64,000 nucleotides of DNA from Chloroflexota bacterium (GCA_026706485.1 JAPOYR010000002.1:62001-126000), one strand, 5' to 3'; counted from the stretch's first letter, positions 8,186-16,215 are shown. Notes: generated from the sequence alone by a model not told the origin. Translations and numbers: made by a program.

Positions 8186-9295
8186 ATGAGCGTCGCCCTC
8201 GTCCACGACTGGCTCAATCAGCAGGGCGGCGCCGAAGTGGTGCTGGACCAGCTGCACGCGATGTATCCGGACGCTCCCGTCTACACCTCGTTCTATGCCC
8301 CCGACCTCGTGGACCCCGGCTTTCGCCGCCTGGACGTTCGCACCAGCTGGCTGCAACACCTGCCCGGCTGGCGCACGCGGCATCAGGCCTTTCTCCCGCT
8401 CTACCCGCTCGCGTTTCAGTCGACGCGGGTACGAGACGCCGAAGTCGTGGTGAGCAATGTGAGCGCGTTTTGCAAGGGCATTCAGTCGCCGCCAGGGTCG
8501 GTGCACGTCTGCTACTGCCTCACCCCGACGCGATTCATCTGGATGCCGGAGGCGTATCTGCTGCGCGAGGGCTATCCCGCCTGGCTGCCCCGAGCGCTGG
8601 CGCCGCTGCTCTGGTGGATGCGGCGGTGGGACCGCGCGGCGGCGCAGAAGGTGACGCAGTTCGTCGCCATCTCGCAGGCCGTGGCCGAGCGCATCCGCCG
8701 TTTCTACGGGCGGGAGGCCCTGGTGGTGCACCCGCCGGTGCACACGACCCGGTTTGCGCCCTCGACGGAGGTGGACGACTACTTTCTCGTCGTGTCCCGC
8801 CTGATTCCCTACAAGCGCATCGACCTGGCCGTGCGCGCGTGCACCGAGGCCTCGCTGCCGCTTCTGGTCGTGGGCGACGGCCGCGACCTACACTCCCTGC
8901 GTCGGATGGCCGGTCCGACCGTCAAGTTCGCCGGCCGCGTGTCCGACGACGAAGTGCGACGGCACATGGCGCGCTGCCGCGCGTTCGTGTTCCCCGGTGA
9001 GGAGGATTTCGGCATCGCTCCGGTAGAGGCCCAGGCCGCCGGCCGCCCGGTGGTGGCATACGCCGCCGGCGGCGCGCTGGAGACCGTGCGCGACGGCGAG
9101 ACGGGCGTGCTGTTTCCCGAGCCGACCGTGCCCAGCCTGCGGCAGGCCCTGGAGCGCGTCACCGACGTGACGATCGATTCCGCACGCCTCGTCGAACATG
9201 CCGCGCAGTTCGACGCCTCCGTGTTCCGGTCCAAACTGCGGCGGGCCATCGAGTTGACCATCGAGCGGGCGCGCGCGCCCGAGGCGGCGGCGTAA
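8186..9295 (+). CDS. GT4-family glycosyltransferase (second of cluster)
   Basis: 369 residues, GT-B fold. The N-terminus VALVHDWLNQQGGAEVVLDQ is typical of GT4 enzymes in capsule/EPS clusters. The donor-site half has FLVVSRLIPYKRIDLAVRAC (about 195-215) and the E-x7-E region GEEDFGIAPVEAQAAGRPVV (about 271-290). Expected to extend the lipid-linked sugar begun by the upstream transferase. Followed immediately, with no gap, by the first Wzz-like gene, so they share a transcript. Confidence 0.9.
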   Translation: MSVALVHDWLNQQGGAEVVLDQLHAMYPDAPVYTSFYAPDLVDPGFRRLDVRTSWLQHLPGWRTRHQAFLPLYPLAFQSTRVRDAEVVVSNVSAFCKGIQSPPGSVHVCYCLTPTRFIWMPEAYLLREGYPAWLPRALAPLLWWMRRWDRAAAQKVTQFVAISQAVAERIRRFYGREALVVHPPVHTTRFAPSTEVDDYFLVVSRLIPYKRIDLAVRACTEASLPLLVVGDGRDLHSLRRMAGPTVKFAGRVSDDEVRRHMARCRAFVFPGEEDFGIAPVEAQAAGRPVVAYAAGGALETVRDGETGVLFPEPTVPSLRQALERVTDVTIDSARLVEHAAQFDASVFRSKLRRAIELTIERARAPEAAA

Positions 9296-9967
9296 ATGTC
9301 GTCGGCACGCTTCGCGCGAGTGGTGCAGCGCTGGTGGATTTTCATCGCCGCCGTCACCGGCGCCACCCTCATCGCCGCCATCCTATGGCAGCTCGTGGGA
9401 CCGGTGGGGCTGCGCGCTGAGGCTGAACTGGTCCTCACGCTGAACCTGCCGGAGGAAAGCCAGCGCCTGCAGTACGGCGCCGAAAGCAGCCGGGCGCAGG
9501 CGGCGGGAATCGTCATCGAAGACTTGGCGCGCCTCACGCGCGGCCGAGAGTTGCTGCGGCTGGCGCACGCCGAAGTGACCGACGCCGGCCACACCATGGA
9601 CTTCCGCACCATGTTCGAGACCATCGACGTCTATCCGCTCTCGCGCGGGCTGCGCATCGAGCTGGATTGGGGCGACGGCCCGGCGGCGCAGGCGCTGATC
9701 GACAGCATCGTGACGCAGCTGATCGACAACCAGAATTCCTACTACCCCACGCTCGGTGAGATCGGCACGCTGCGTCTGATCGACAAGACCGACGAGCCCG
9801 AGCGCCCGCCGCGGGCGCTGGCGGCGCTGGACGTGGTGCTCAAGTCCGCGGTGGCGCTGATTCTGGCCGTTGCCGTGGCGCTCGTCGCGGATTGGCGGCT
9901 CAACCGGCTGCACGAGTCCGACGTGACCGACCTGATCGACGCACCGGTGATCGGCCGCCTGCCGTGA
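9296..9967 (+). CDS. Wzz-like polysaccharide co-polymerase (first of two)
   Basis: 223 residues with one membrane segment near each end (about 12-34 and 180-203) and an extracytoplasmic stretch of alternating helical/beta character in between, the topology of chain-length determinant (PCP) proteins. There is no attached kinase domain. The periplasmic part is shorter than usual for PCP-2 proteins. It abuts the preceding glycosyltransferase and its TGA overlaps the GTG of the next gene. Assignment rests on topology and neighbours more than on strong motifs. Confidence 0.6.
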   Translation: MSSARFARVVQRWWIFIAAVTGATLIAAILWQLVGPVGLRAEAELVLTLNLPEESQRLQYGAESSRAQAAGIVIEDLARLTRGRELLRLAHAEVTDAGHTMDFRTMFETIDVYPLSRGLRIELDWGDGPAAQALIDSIVTQLIDNQNSYYPTLGEIGTLRLIDKTDEPERPPRALAALDVVLKSAVALILAVAVALVADWRLNRLHESDVTDLIDAPVIGRLP

Positions 9968-10575
9968 CGGAATCCCACCCCGGATCGACGCGTTGGCCAT
10001 TCGTCGCCATCGCGGGCGCGGCGGCGGCCGTGATCGCTGTGATCGTGAGCGCCGTCGTGGTGGCGGTGGCCGAGCCGGTCTACCGCGCGTCGACGGATGT
10101 CTCGATCCGACCAAGAATTGCCGACCTTGGAGCCTCGGAAGCCGCGTCGCGCCTAATCCGCAACTACGCCGTCTGGGTCGACTCGGAGGACTACGCCATG
10201 CGGCTGAGCTCGGAGGCTCGGGGCGGCCTATCCGACGCCGAGGTCGTCAAGCGCGTGCGGACCAACGGCGACTCCGACCGGCTGGTGGTGACCATTCAAT
10301 CCGAGGACGAGGACGCCGACCGCGCGGCGGCGGTGGTGAACGGGCTGGCCGACGCGCTGGTGGCCGAAGTGGCCACGCCGGCGCGCTTGAACGACCCGGA
10401 AAAGGGACTCGAGATCGCGGTCATCGACGCAGCGAAAGCGCCCGGCGCCCCGACGTGGCCGCGGGGCGAGGTGGTGATCCCGGTCGCGGCCATCGTGGGC
10501 GCCGTGGTGGGCGCTGCCGTGGCCTGGCTGATCACGCCGACGCTGCCGCCCGCGCGCAACGAGGGCGGCGCCTGA
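9964..10575 (+). CDS. Wzz-like polysaccharide co-polymerase (second of two)
   Basis: 203 residues from a GTG that overlaps the upstream TGA. A strong N-terminal membrane helix (about 12-37) is followed by VYRASTDVSIRP, the start typical of the Wzz periplasmic domain, and a C-terminal helix (about 168-190) preceded by APTWPRGEVV, which resembles the Pro-rich motif before TM2 of Wzz proteins. It ends with ATGA overlap into the CpsD-like gene. With its neighbour it may form a two-subunit chain-length regulator. Confidence 0.62.
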   Translation: MTESHPGSTRWPFVAIAGAAAAVIAVIVSAVVVAVAEPVYRASTDVSIRPRIADLGASEAASRLIRNYAVWVDSEDYAMRLSSEARGGLSDAEVVKRVRTNGDSDRLVVTIQSEDEDADRAAAVVNGLADALVAEVATPARLNDPEKGLEIAVIDAAKAPGAPTWPRGEVVIPVAAIVGAVVGAAVAWLITPTLPPARNEGGA

Positions 10576-11102
10576 TGAGCCAAAGCGGCGGCGGAGCAGC
10601 CATGCCCGGCATCGACGAGTTGCGTACCAATGTGCTTGTGGCCCTGGCGGATGCTCCCCACCCGCTGGTGGCCGTGACCAGCCCCCGCGCCGATACGCGG
10701 CGGCTGGACGTGGCGGCGGCGCTGGCGGCATCGGTGGAGCAAACCGGACGCCGGGTCGCCCTGATCGACGCGGACGTTTACGAACCGCGCGACGGCTCGG
10801 CGGCGCCCGCCAGCACCGCGACCACGACTGCGCCGGCCGTCTCCGAATCGAATGCCGCGCTGCTCGTGGCCGAGGCCTTCCGGGATCTGCTGGCCGACAC
10901 CGCCGACGCCAATGACCTGGTGGTGGTGGCGTGCCCGCCGGTGCTCGACGTGGCCGAGACGCGAGCCGTCACCGCGGCGTGCACCGCCACCGTGCTCGTT
11001 GCGTCGCAGCGCACCTCACGTCGCGATTCGACGGTGCAGGCCGCCGGGGTGCTGCGCGAGGCCGGGGCGCGGCTCCTCGGCGTGGCGCTGCGCGGGTCCT
11101 AG
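10575..11102 (+). CDS. CpsD/BY-kinase-like P-loop protein with degenerate Walker A
   Basis: 175 residues in the MinD/ParA-like fold used by bacterial tyrosine kinases and their adaptor ATPases. The Walker A' strand ALIDADVYEP (about 63-72) and a Walker B-type strand LVVVACPPVLD (about 114-124) are present. The normal P-loop Gly-Lys-Ser/Thr is not: at the expected place the sequence is TSPRADTRRLDVAAAL. No C-terminal Tyr cluster is seen. The protein may therefore not hydrolyse ATP and may instead act as a structural partner of the Wzz-like proteins. Start codon overlaps the upstream stop (ATGA). Last gene of the cluster. Confidence 0.65.
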   Translation: MSQSGGGAAMPGIDELRTNVLVALADAPHPLVAVTSPRADTRRLDVAAALAASVEQTGRRVALIDADVYEPRDGSAAPASTATTTAPAVSESNAALLVAEAFRDLLADTADANDLVVVACPPVLDVAETRAVTAACTATVLVASQRTSRRDSTVQAAGVLREAGARLLGVALRGS

Positions 11103-11137
11103 CGTTGCTTCCCAGGGGCCTGGTCTTCAGGGCCAAT

Positions 11138-11191
11138 CCGTTCGCCCTGAGCTTGTCGAAGGGCGTAGTTCGACAGGCTCACCACGAACGG
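11138..11191. repeat. REP-like interspersed palindromic repeat
   Basis: An imperfect hairpin bounded by CCGTTCG and CGAACGG, with an inner arm TTGTCGAA facing TTCGACAGG. It lies between the end of the exopolysaccharide cluster and the convergent aldo/keto reductase, and a diverged copy exists at 56527. Repeats of this sequence type are widespread between genes in environmental bacteria. May also act as a transcription stop. Confidence 0.75.
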
Positions 11192-11244
11192 TGCCGGAGT
11201 CGGCGCACCGACGGGGTCCTCACGAAGGCTCGCGGGCACCGCTC

Positions 11245-12261
11245 TTAGGCGTTTCGGCGCAGCGGACCGAGGTCGGCCGGCGGCAACTCATCCGCCAGCA
11301 TGCGCTCGTAGGCCGTACGCGTGGCGGCGTCGGCTTCCTGCATGACGGCGGCGGGAACGTCTGCCTCCGCCGCGGCCGCCGCCGCGGCGACCTCATCGGG
11401 GTTGCGGAATCCCACAAGCGCGGTCGAGACGGTCGGATTCTCGATGACCCAGCGCAGGGCGAGCTGCGGCAGGTCCAGACCCGCCTGCTTCGCGAGCGCT
11501 CGAATCTGCTCCACCACGACCAGGTTTTGCGGCAGGTGATCGGCGTGAAAGATCGGCAGTCCGAAGGCGTAGCCGGTGGCGCGCCAGTCGTCGTCGTTGA
11601 GCTTGGTGTCGAGCCTGAACTGCCCGGCCAGCACGCCGTGCGCCAGCGATCCGTAGGCCATCACCCCCACGCCGTGCTCCTCGCACGACGGGAATATCCG
11701 CTCGGCGTGGCGCCGGTCGAGCATGTGATAGCCGACCTGGTTGGCGACGATGGGCAGGACGGCCGACGCCTCGGCCATTTGTGCGGGCGTGTAGTTGGAG
11801 ACGCCGACGAACCGCACCTTGCCCTCGTCGATCAGCTCCTTGGCGGCGCCCATGGTGTCGGCGATGGGCGTGTCGGGGTCGGGCCAGTGGTGCAGAAACA
11901 CGTCGATATGGTCTATGCCTAGGTGCCGCAGGCTGCTTTCGCAGCCCCGGCGGACCGCCGAGGGGCGCCCGTCGCGGCGGTAGGCGTGCACCGACTCATC
12001 CCGGTATATGCCGAACTTGGTGACCACGATCACCTCGTCGCGCCGCCCGCGCAGCGCCGCGCCCATCAGCGCCTCGGAGTGCCCCATGCCATAGCCGGCG
12101 GCGGTGTCGAACAGGTTGATGCCCTGGTCAATCGCCGCGTGAATCGTGGCCGTGGCCTCGGCGTCCATGTCCGCGCCGTAGAAGCGCCCGCCCATGGGCC
12201 AGCCGCCAAACCCGACCACGCTGACCAGAAGCTCCGGCGTTCCCATCTCGCGGTACTGCAC
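11245..12261 (-). CDS. Aldo/keto reductase
   Basis: 338 residues, NADPH-dependent (beta/alpha)8-barrel reductase family. Catalytic residues are visible: Asp in LFDTAAGYG with the Tyr of the same motif (about 50-58), Lys in VVTKFG (about 84) and His in VFLHHWPD (about 122). The FVGVSNYTPAQM segment and the cofactor-binding ALVGFRNPDEV near the C-terminus complete the signature. Start taken at the GTG of VQYREMGTPEL, which has a GGGAAAGGG stretch just upstream; the frame is open further but without family similarity. Substrate unknown; closest in feel to the L-galactose dehydrogenase/general stress subgroup. Confidence 0.88.
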   Translation of the reverse strand: MQYREMGTPELLVSVVGFGGWPMGGRFYGADMDAEATATIHAAIDQGINLFDTAAGYGMGHSEALMGAALRGRRDEVIVVTKFGIYRDESVHAYRRDGRPSAVRRGCESSLRHLGIDHIDVFLHHWPDPDTPIADTMGAAKELIDEGKVRFVGVSNYTPAQMAEASAVLPIVANQVGYHMLDRRHAERIFPSCEEHGVGVMAYGSLAHGVLAGQFRLDTKLNDDDWRATGYAFGLPIFHADHLPQNLVVVEQIRALAKQAGLDLPQLALRWVIENPTVSTALVGFRNPDEVAAAAAAAEADVPAAVMQEADAATRTAYERMLADELPPADLGPLRRNA

Positions 12262-12398
12262 GCCCACACCCTTTCCCCGACCTGTTTCGTGCGAAGCATG
12301 CGCCCGGCACCGGCGCGGGTCAACCGCGGCTGATACCATATGGGCGGTGCGCCTTGCCCGACATCCGGCGCCCGCCCCACGCATCCACGAGGAGTCCT

Positions 12399-12734
12399 AT
12401 GTCGTTCGCGGTGATCCGCTCGGGTGGCCAGCAGTTCCGCGTGCAGCCCGGCGACGTGATCGACGTGGAGCTGCGGGACGAGTCGTCCGGACCGGTGGCG
12501 TTCGAGGACGTGCTGCTGATCGATGACGACGACGGCCGGCACGTCGGCACGCCCACGCTGGATGGCGCGACCGTGCGCGGCACGGCGCTGGGCGAAGTCA
12601 AGGGGCGCAAGGTGCGGATCTTCACCTACCACGCCAAGAAACGACACCGGCGGCGCATGGGCCACCGGCAACGCTACACGCGGGTTCGCATCGACGGCAT
12701 CGACCGAGAGCCGTCGGCGGCGACCGCCGAATAG
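12399..12734 (+). CDS. rplU: Ribosomal protein L21
   Basis: 111 residues; 50S subunit protein that binds 23S rRNA. Begins [19 protein letters not shown], with the conserved basic [16 protein letters not shown] near residue 80 and a short C-terminal extension. The ATG has a GAGGAG six bases upstream, which decides against the longer open frame. Followed after 20 bases by rpmA, the usual pair. In many genomes obgE follows; here a tRNA-Ala does. Confidence 0.97.
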   Translation: MSFAVIRSGGQQFRVQPGDVIDVELRDESSGPVAFEDVLLIDDDDGRHVGTPTLDGATVRGTALGEVKGRKVRIFTYHAKKRHRRRMGHRQRYTRVRIDGIDREPSAATAE

Positions 12735-12754
12735 ACAGAGGAGCGCAGCAAGTC

Positions 12755-13009
12755 ATGGCACATAAGAAAGGCCTCGGCAGCAGCCGCAACGGGCGCGACA
12801 GCAACCCCAAGATGCTGGGCGTCAAGCGCTCGGACGGTGAGTTCGTGCGCCCCGGCGAGATCATCGTGCGGCAGCGCGGCACCAAGCTGCTGCCCGGACC
12901 CAACATCGGCGTCGGCCGCGACCACACCCTTTTCGCGCTCATCGAGGGCCACGTAGTCTTCGAGCGCATGCGCGGGCGCACCCGCGTGCGCGTGGCGGAC
13001 GCGGCCTAA
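12755..13009 (+). CDS. rpmA: Ribosomal protein L27
   Basis: 84 residues, the normal family length. N-terminus [19 protein letters not shown] is the tail that reaches the peptidyl-transferase centre, with no Firmicutes-type cleavable extension. [20 protein letters not shown] and [16 protein letters not shown] are the conserved core. A GAGG-containing site precedes the ATG. Same operon as rplU. Confidence 0.98.
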   Translation: MAHKKGLGSSRNGRDSNPKMLGVKRSDGEFVRPGEIIVRQRGTKLLPGPNIGVGRDHTLFALIEGHVVFERMRGRTRVRVADAA

Positions 13010-13021
13010 ACTACAGCCTCA

Positions 13022-13097
13022 GGGCCGATAGCTCAGTCGGAAGAGCGCCGCACTCGCATTGCGGAGGTCGTGGGTTCGAGTCCCATTCGGTCCACCA
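13022..13097 (+). tRNA. tRNA-Ala (anticodon CGC), first copy
   Basis: Complete 76-nt cloverleaf with encoded CCA: acceptor GGGCCGA/TCGGTCC, D stem GCTC/GAGC, anticodon stem CCGCA/TGCGG with loop CTCGCAT, T loop TTCGAGT. The G3-U70 wobble and A73 discriminator are the alanine identity elements. It starts 12 bases after rpmA. A near-identical copy lies at 16001. Confidence 0.96.
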
Positions 13098-13321
13098 GCC
13101 ATCTCATCATGCCCGCAGAATGATGCCCATCGCCGTAGTCTCCCTGCGCCGAAAGTCCGACCTACATCTTCGCCGAGCCACTTGTCGGTTACCGAGGTGA
13201 CAACGGAAGTTTGAGAATCCACCGAGAATGTCACGGATGAGCACTTCAAAGAGCTTGCAGTTTCGATGCTCAATTTCTTCAACGAGTTGCGCTTCCGGGC
13301 ACACGCAGGAGAAAAGGAGCT

Positions 13322-15091
13322 ATGCCCTTGATGGAAGTACCCCTCAATAGCATTGAGGAGCGATTGCGACATTTGCCGCTGCATTCCGTAGACCAACTAT
13401 CTGGTATCACCATTCCTCTCCCCGGAGACTTGCAGTTCATCCGCCAGCTTGGGCGAGCTATGGAGAGCATGGTCCGCCGGAAAGGCGAAATCCTAGCCAG
13501 TATTCCCGCGTTCCTCGATGTGATGGAGTGGGTTGAGGTGCACTGGAGTAGCGAGCGGGGACTGCGACCCCCGGCAGGTACGATCCCGCGGGATAGTGGA
13601 GTGCGTCAGGAAGTTGTGCAACCAGACTCTATGGCCGCCGCCTCTAGGCTTTATTTGGCAGCAGCCCGGTACGGAGCGGAGGAGGTAGCGACGCACGCGA
13701 CCCGGTTCGCTTCTCACGGCATGGTGGAGACGCAAAACACCTTCTTGCTCCGGGGGCAGCCACCAAAGAGGGTGATTGATCTGGATGACCATACCGTTCT
13801 AATCCCGTACCGGGAGGCAATGTCAGATGGAGAGCTTCGGCGTCTGGCAAGTGACTCGGGGCAACGCGACTTTTGGCCTCCGGACGGAGCAACTGATGTG
13901 TACATCCTGAGAACCACGGTATTCGAGAACAAGGGCAGATGGATAGGGGAGCCAGAACAGCACATAAGTCCCCTCCTTCGTCTCGGGATTGAGCCGCTAG
14001 TGCTGCTGCTGGGTCTCGTGTGGGGAGTAGGTCTTCGCCCATTTGGGGGTTTGTACTCCATCCCAGAGCCCATAGCAGCGACTCTGCCACATGTCTTTTC
14101 GTTGCAGAATGGATCGTGGGCTCAACGCACTTCGCTTCTCTCGCCTGGATTCGGTCATCAGCCCACTACTCGCCCCTTTGACGCCCGCGAGCTTGCGGAC
14201 CTGGTGGAGAGGCATACTGCGCTGCCAGACCAAGAAAGAAACCGGGCAGCTCTCGCGCTCAGGAGGCTGCGGGACAGCAGAGAGAGGGACGGCGAAGACG
14301 CGATGAGCGACCGGGCCATTGACTTGACCATCGCTCTGGAAGCCATGTTCATGGAGGGTGAGAGATACAACCACGGGAAGTTTGTCTCCGGGCGGGCTTC
14401 CTGGCACTACGCCGACTCAACGCAGGAGAGAGATGCCGTCAGGAATCAGTTGAAGGAATTCTATAGCTACAGGAATGACGTAGCCCACGGGAAGTCGGCG
14501 GGGAGAAGCCAGACCGTTTGGGACATGCTCGACAAGATAGACAACATAGCGCGTGCTTGCCTCAAAACCATGATAATCAAGGGAAGACCGGGGGATTGGG
14601 AGGCTAGCAAAGACTTCAAGCAAATCCGACAGAACCCCCCTCGGAAGGACACGGAGATTCCATCTACCAAGTCCGATTCCCTGAGTTGGTCGGTAGCAGA
14701 GCAAAGGGCGATTGACGCGGCACTAGTAGCTGTCTGGAGGCCAGAAGTAGACAATGCGCCCGACCCGGTTCCAGGAGCGGTTGTGCATATAACCCAAGGT
14801 ATTGTCTCCGAGGGGATCGAGCGTTGCCGGCGGGAAGGGACCGCCTTCACCATAGTAGCCCCCATCCGTCTCTACCTCGCCCACCCGATGTGGCCAAAGG
14901 AAGGAGAAGACCCGGACCAAAGGGTTATGCACTACTGTGGACAAGACGTAGAGAGGCATCTGCGAATGTGGCACTCTGCGGCGCAGGAGAAGGTGATGCA
15001 CATATTTGAGCTCGAATCTGAGAGTCCAGAGTTCTTTCTTCCACGCGTATTGCCCCATTGGCGCGAGCTGCTGCAAAGAGCGGGGTTATGA
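13322..15091 (+). CDS. Large HEPN-domain protein (Apea-like)
   Basis: 589 residues. The region about 330-420 looks like an Apea-like HEPN domain: RAIDLTIALEAMFM, then a second helix pair ending in YRNDVAHGKS, which gives the R-x4-H motif (Arg 384, His 389) that forms the RNase site in HEPN toxins and defence proteins. The preceding ~300 residues have no family I recognise; the last ~130 contain WSVAEQRAIDAALVAVW and no obvious motif. No membrane segments. The ATG has AGGAG eight bases upstream. It is alone on its transcript, between the first tRNA-Ala and the toxin-antitoxin pair. A role as RNA-cutting immunity or abortive-infection protein is an inference from the fold and context. Confidence 0.65.
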   Translation: MPLMEVPLNSIEERLRHLPLHSVDQLSGITIPLPGDLQFIRQLGRAMESMVRRKGEILASIPAFLDVMEWVEVHWSSERGLRPPAGTIPRDSGVRQEVVQPDSMAAASRLYLAAARYGAEEVATHATRFASHGMVETQNTFLLRGQPPKRVIDLDDHTVLIPYREAMSDGELRRLASDSGQRDFWPPDGATDVYILRTTVFENKGRWIGEPEQHISPLLRLGIEPLVLLLGLVWGVGLRPFGGLYSIPEPIAATLPHVFSLQNGSWAQRTSLLSPGFGHQPTTRPFDARELADLVERHTALPDQERNRAALALRRLRDSRERDGEDAMSDRAIDLTIALEAMFMEGERYNHGKFVSGRASWHYADSTQERDAVRNQLKEFYSYRNDVAHGKSAGRSQTVWDMLDKIDNIARACLKTMIIKGRPGDWEASKDFKQIRQNPPRKDTEIPSTKSDSLSWSVAEQRAIDAALVAVWRPEVDNAPDPVPGAVVHITQGIVSEGIERCRREGTAFTIVAPIRLYLAHPMWPKEGEDPDQRVMHYCGQDVERHLRMWHSAAQEKVMHIFELESESPEFFLPRVLPHWRELLQRAGL

Positions 15092-15271
15092 AGGATTCCA
15101 TATTGTCGGTATGCGCGAGCCTGCCCTTCTGCCGTAGCGCGATAAAAGGGTAAGCCAACTTAGAGTCGCGCCAGCCGCATCTCGAAGACCGTGCCATCTA
15201 CCGTCCACGCAGGCCCACCGACGACATCGCGCAGTCCAAGTGCTCACGGGCGTGTTGCAGCCGATAGCCGC

Positions 15272-15305
15272 TATACGTATACTTGCTATGCGGTACCGTA
15301 TACTT
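15272..15305. promoter_or_regulatory. Palindromic operator/promoter of the RHH-PIN pair
   Basis: Just upstream of the antitoxin ATG are the perfect palindrome TATACGTATA (15272-15281), CGGTACCG (15291-15298) and two CGTATACTT copies 21 bases apart, two helical turns. Each CGTATACTT also contains a TATACT -10-like hexamer. RHH antitoxins normally autorepress through such paired sites. Confidence 0.6.
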
Positions 15306-15325
15306 CCCAGAGGGGCCAACTCCCG

Positions 15326-15553
15326 ATGAAGCAAAAGCTCACCATCACCGTGGACGCCGAGCTGCTCCCGGCGGCCAAACGGTATGCCCGCTCCCGCGGC
15401 GTGTCCCTCTCGTCGCTGGTCGAGCAATCGCTCAGGGAAATGGCCGGCGGGAACATGCAATCGTTCTCCATGCGGTGGCGAGGGAAGTTTCGGGCCGCGG
15501 AGCGTCACGATGACCCGCGCTACGACGCGTTGGCCAAGAAGTTCCTCCAGTGA
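15326..15553 (+). CDS. Ribbon-helix-helix antitoxin (VapB-type)
   Basis: 75 residues. MKQKLTITVDAELLPAAKRY followed by ARSRGVSLSSLVEQSLREM is a ribbon-helix-helix DNA-binding domain of the Arc/MetJ type found in antitoxins; the rest (about 45-75) is a charged tail that would wrap the toxin. The stop TGA overlaps the GTG of the PIN gene by four bases, the standard translational coupling of toxin-antitoxin operons. Expected to bind the palindromic repeats directly upstream. Confidence 0.85.
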   Translation: MKQKLTITVDAELLPAAKRYARSRGVSLSSLVEQSLREMAGGNMQSFSMRWRGKFRAAERHDDPRYDALAKKFLQ

Positions 15554-15957
15554 TTCTCCTGGACACCGACGTGCTCATCGACGTCGCGCTCGACAGGCTT
15601 CCACACTCAGACCCGGCTTCCGAACTCTTGGATCGGATCGAGCATGGCGCAGAGGCCGCCTACATCGCGTGGCACTCCGCGTCGAACTTCTATTACATCG
15701 TCTCGCCAGTGCTCGGAGGCACAAGCACCCGAGAGTTCATTGCCGAGCTCACCCGCTTTGTATCGGTGGCTACCACCGACACGGAGAGTGTCCGGTATGC
15801 CACCGCGCTGCCAATGGCCGATTTCGAGGACGCCATACAGGTAGCCGCCGCCCGTGCCTGCGGGGCTCGCCATATCGTCACGAGGAATGTCGCGGACTAC
15901 GAACGCTCCCCCATCCGTGCAATCAGCCCTCAGGAATCGCTCAGTGAATTGTTCTGA
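15550..15957 (+). CDS. PIN-domain toxin (VapC-type RNase)
   Basis: 135 residues, a typical PIN domain that cleaves RNA with Mg2+. Acidic residues at the expected places: ILLDTDVLIDV (Asp 5, Asp 7), Glu/Asp in ASELLDRIE, and DFEDAIQVAAARACGARHIV (about 94-113). The last box reads VTRNVADY, with Asn where Asp is usual, a known variant. Starts at GTG overlapping the antitoxin stop. It lies just before the second tRNA-Ala. Confidence 0.87.
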   Translation: MILLDTDVLIDVALDRLPHSDPASELLDRIEHGAEAAYIAWHSASNFYYIVSPVLGGTSTREFIAELTRFVSVATTDTESVRYATALPMADFEDAIQVAAARACGARHIVTRNVADYERSPIRAISPQESLSELF

Positions 15958-16000
15958 TGCTCGGCGAGTCTGCCCCGAGAGGGACACGTGAACAGCCCCG

Positions 16001-16076
16001 GGGCCGATTGCTCAGTCGGACGAGCGCCGCACTCGCATTGCGGAGGTCGTGGGTTCGAGTCCCATTCGGTCCACCA
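16001..16076 (+). tRNA. tRNA-Ala (anticodon CGC), second copy
   Basis: Same 76-nt layout as the copy near rpmA, including G3-U70, A73 and encoded CCA. It differs only in TT for TA after the acceptor and in one D-loop base (C for A); everything from the D stem 3' strand to CCA is identical. Both copies appear functional. It forms the right border of the HEPN/toxin-antitoxin island. Confidence 0.96.
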
Positions 16077-16215
16077 TCACTACTTGAAGAAGCCATCTCA
16101 AGAAGCCGCCATTTGGCCCGTTCCAAGCCCCTCCTACGGGACGGGAATCTTCCGTCAGGCCGGTAGTACATTGGGCAATCGGGCCATCCTCTTGATCTCG
16201 CGGAGGCGACAGTAG

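Larger units (their letters stand above)
13098..16000. other. Small genomic island between two tRNA-Ala(CGC) genes
   Basis: About 2.9 kb flanked by two complete tRNA-Ala genes in direct orientation. The 55 bases from the end of the D loop to the CCA are the same in both; the 5' halves differ at two positions, and similarity (ACAGCC-3-GGGCCGA) continues just upstream. The content, a HEPN protein and an RHH/PIN toxin-antitoxin pair, has visibly lower GC and different codon choice from the surrounding genes. No integrase is present. Either insertion at a tRNA or duplication with later insertion would explain it. Confidence 0.6.

Noticed and set aside
13019-13396. Minus-strand frame crossing the first tRNA-Ala
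   Set aside because: Its GGPNGTRTHDLRNASAAL-like segment is the well-known false translation of an antisense tRNA.
13097-16100. AGCCATCTCA found after both tRNA-Ala genes as a possible longer att repeat
   Set aside because: Only 10 bases and at different distances from the tRNAs (0 and 14); could be chance.
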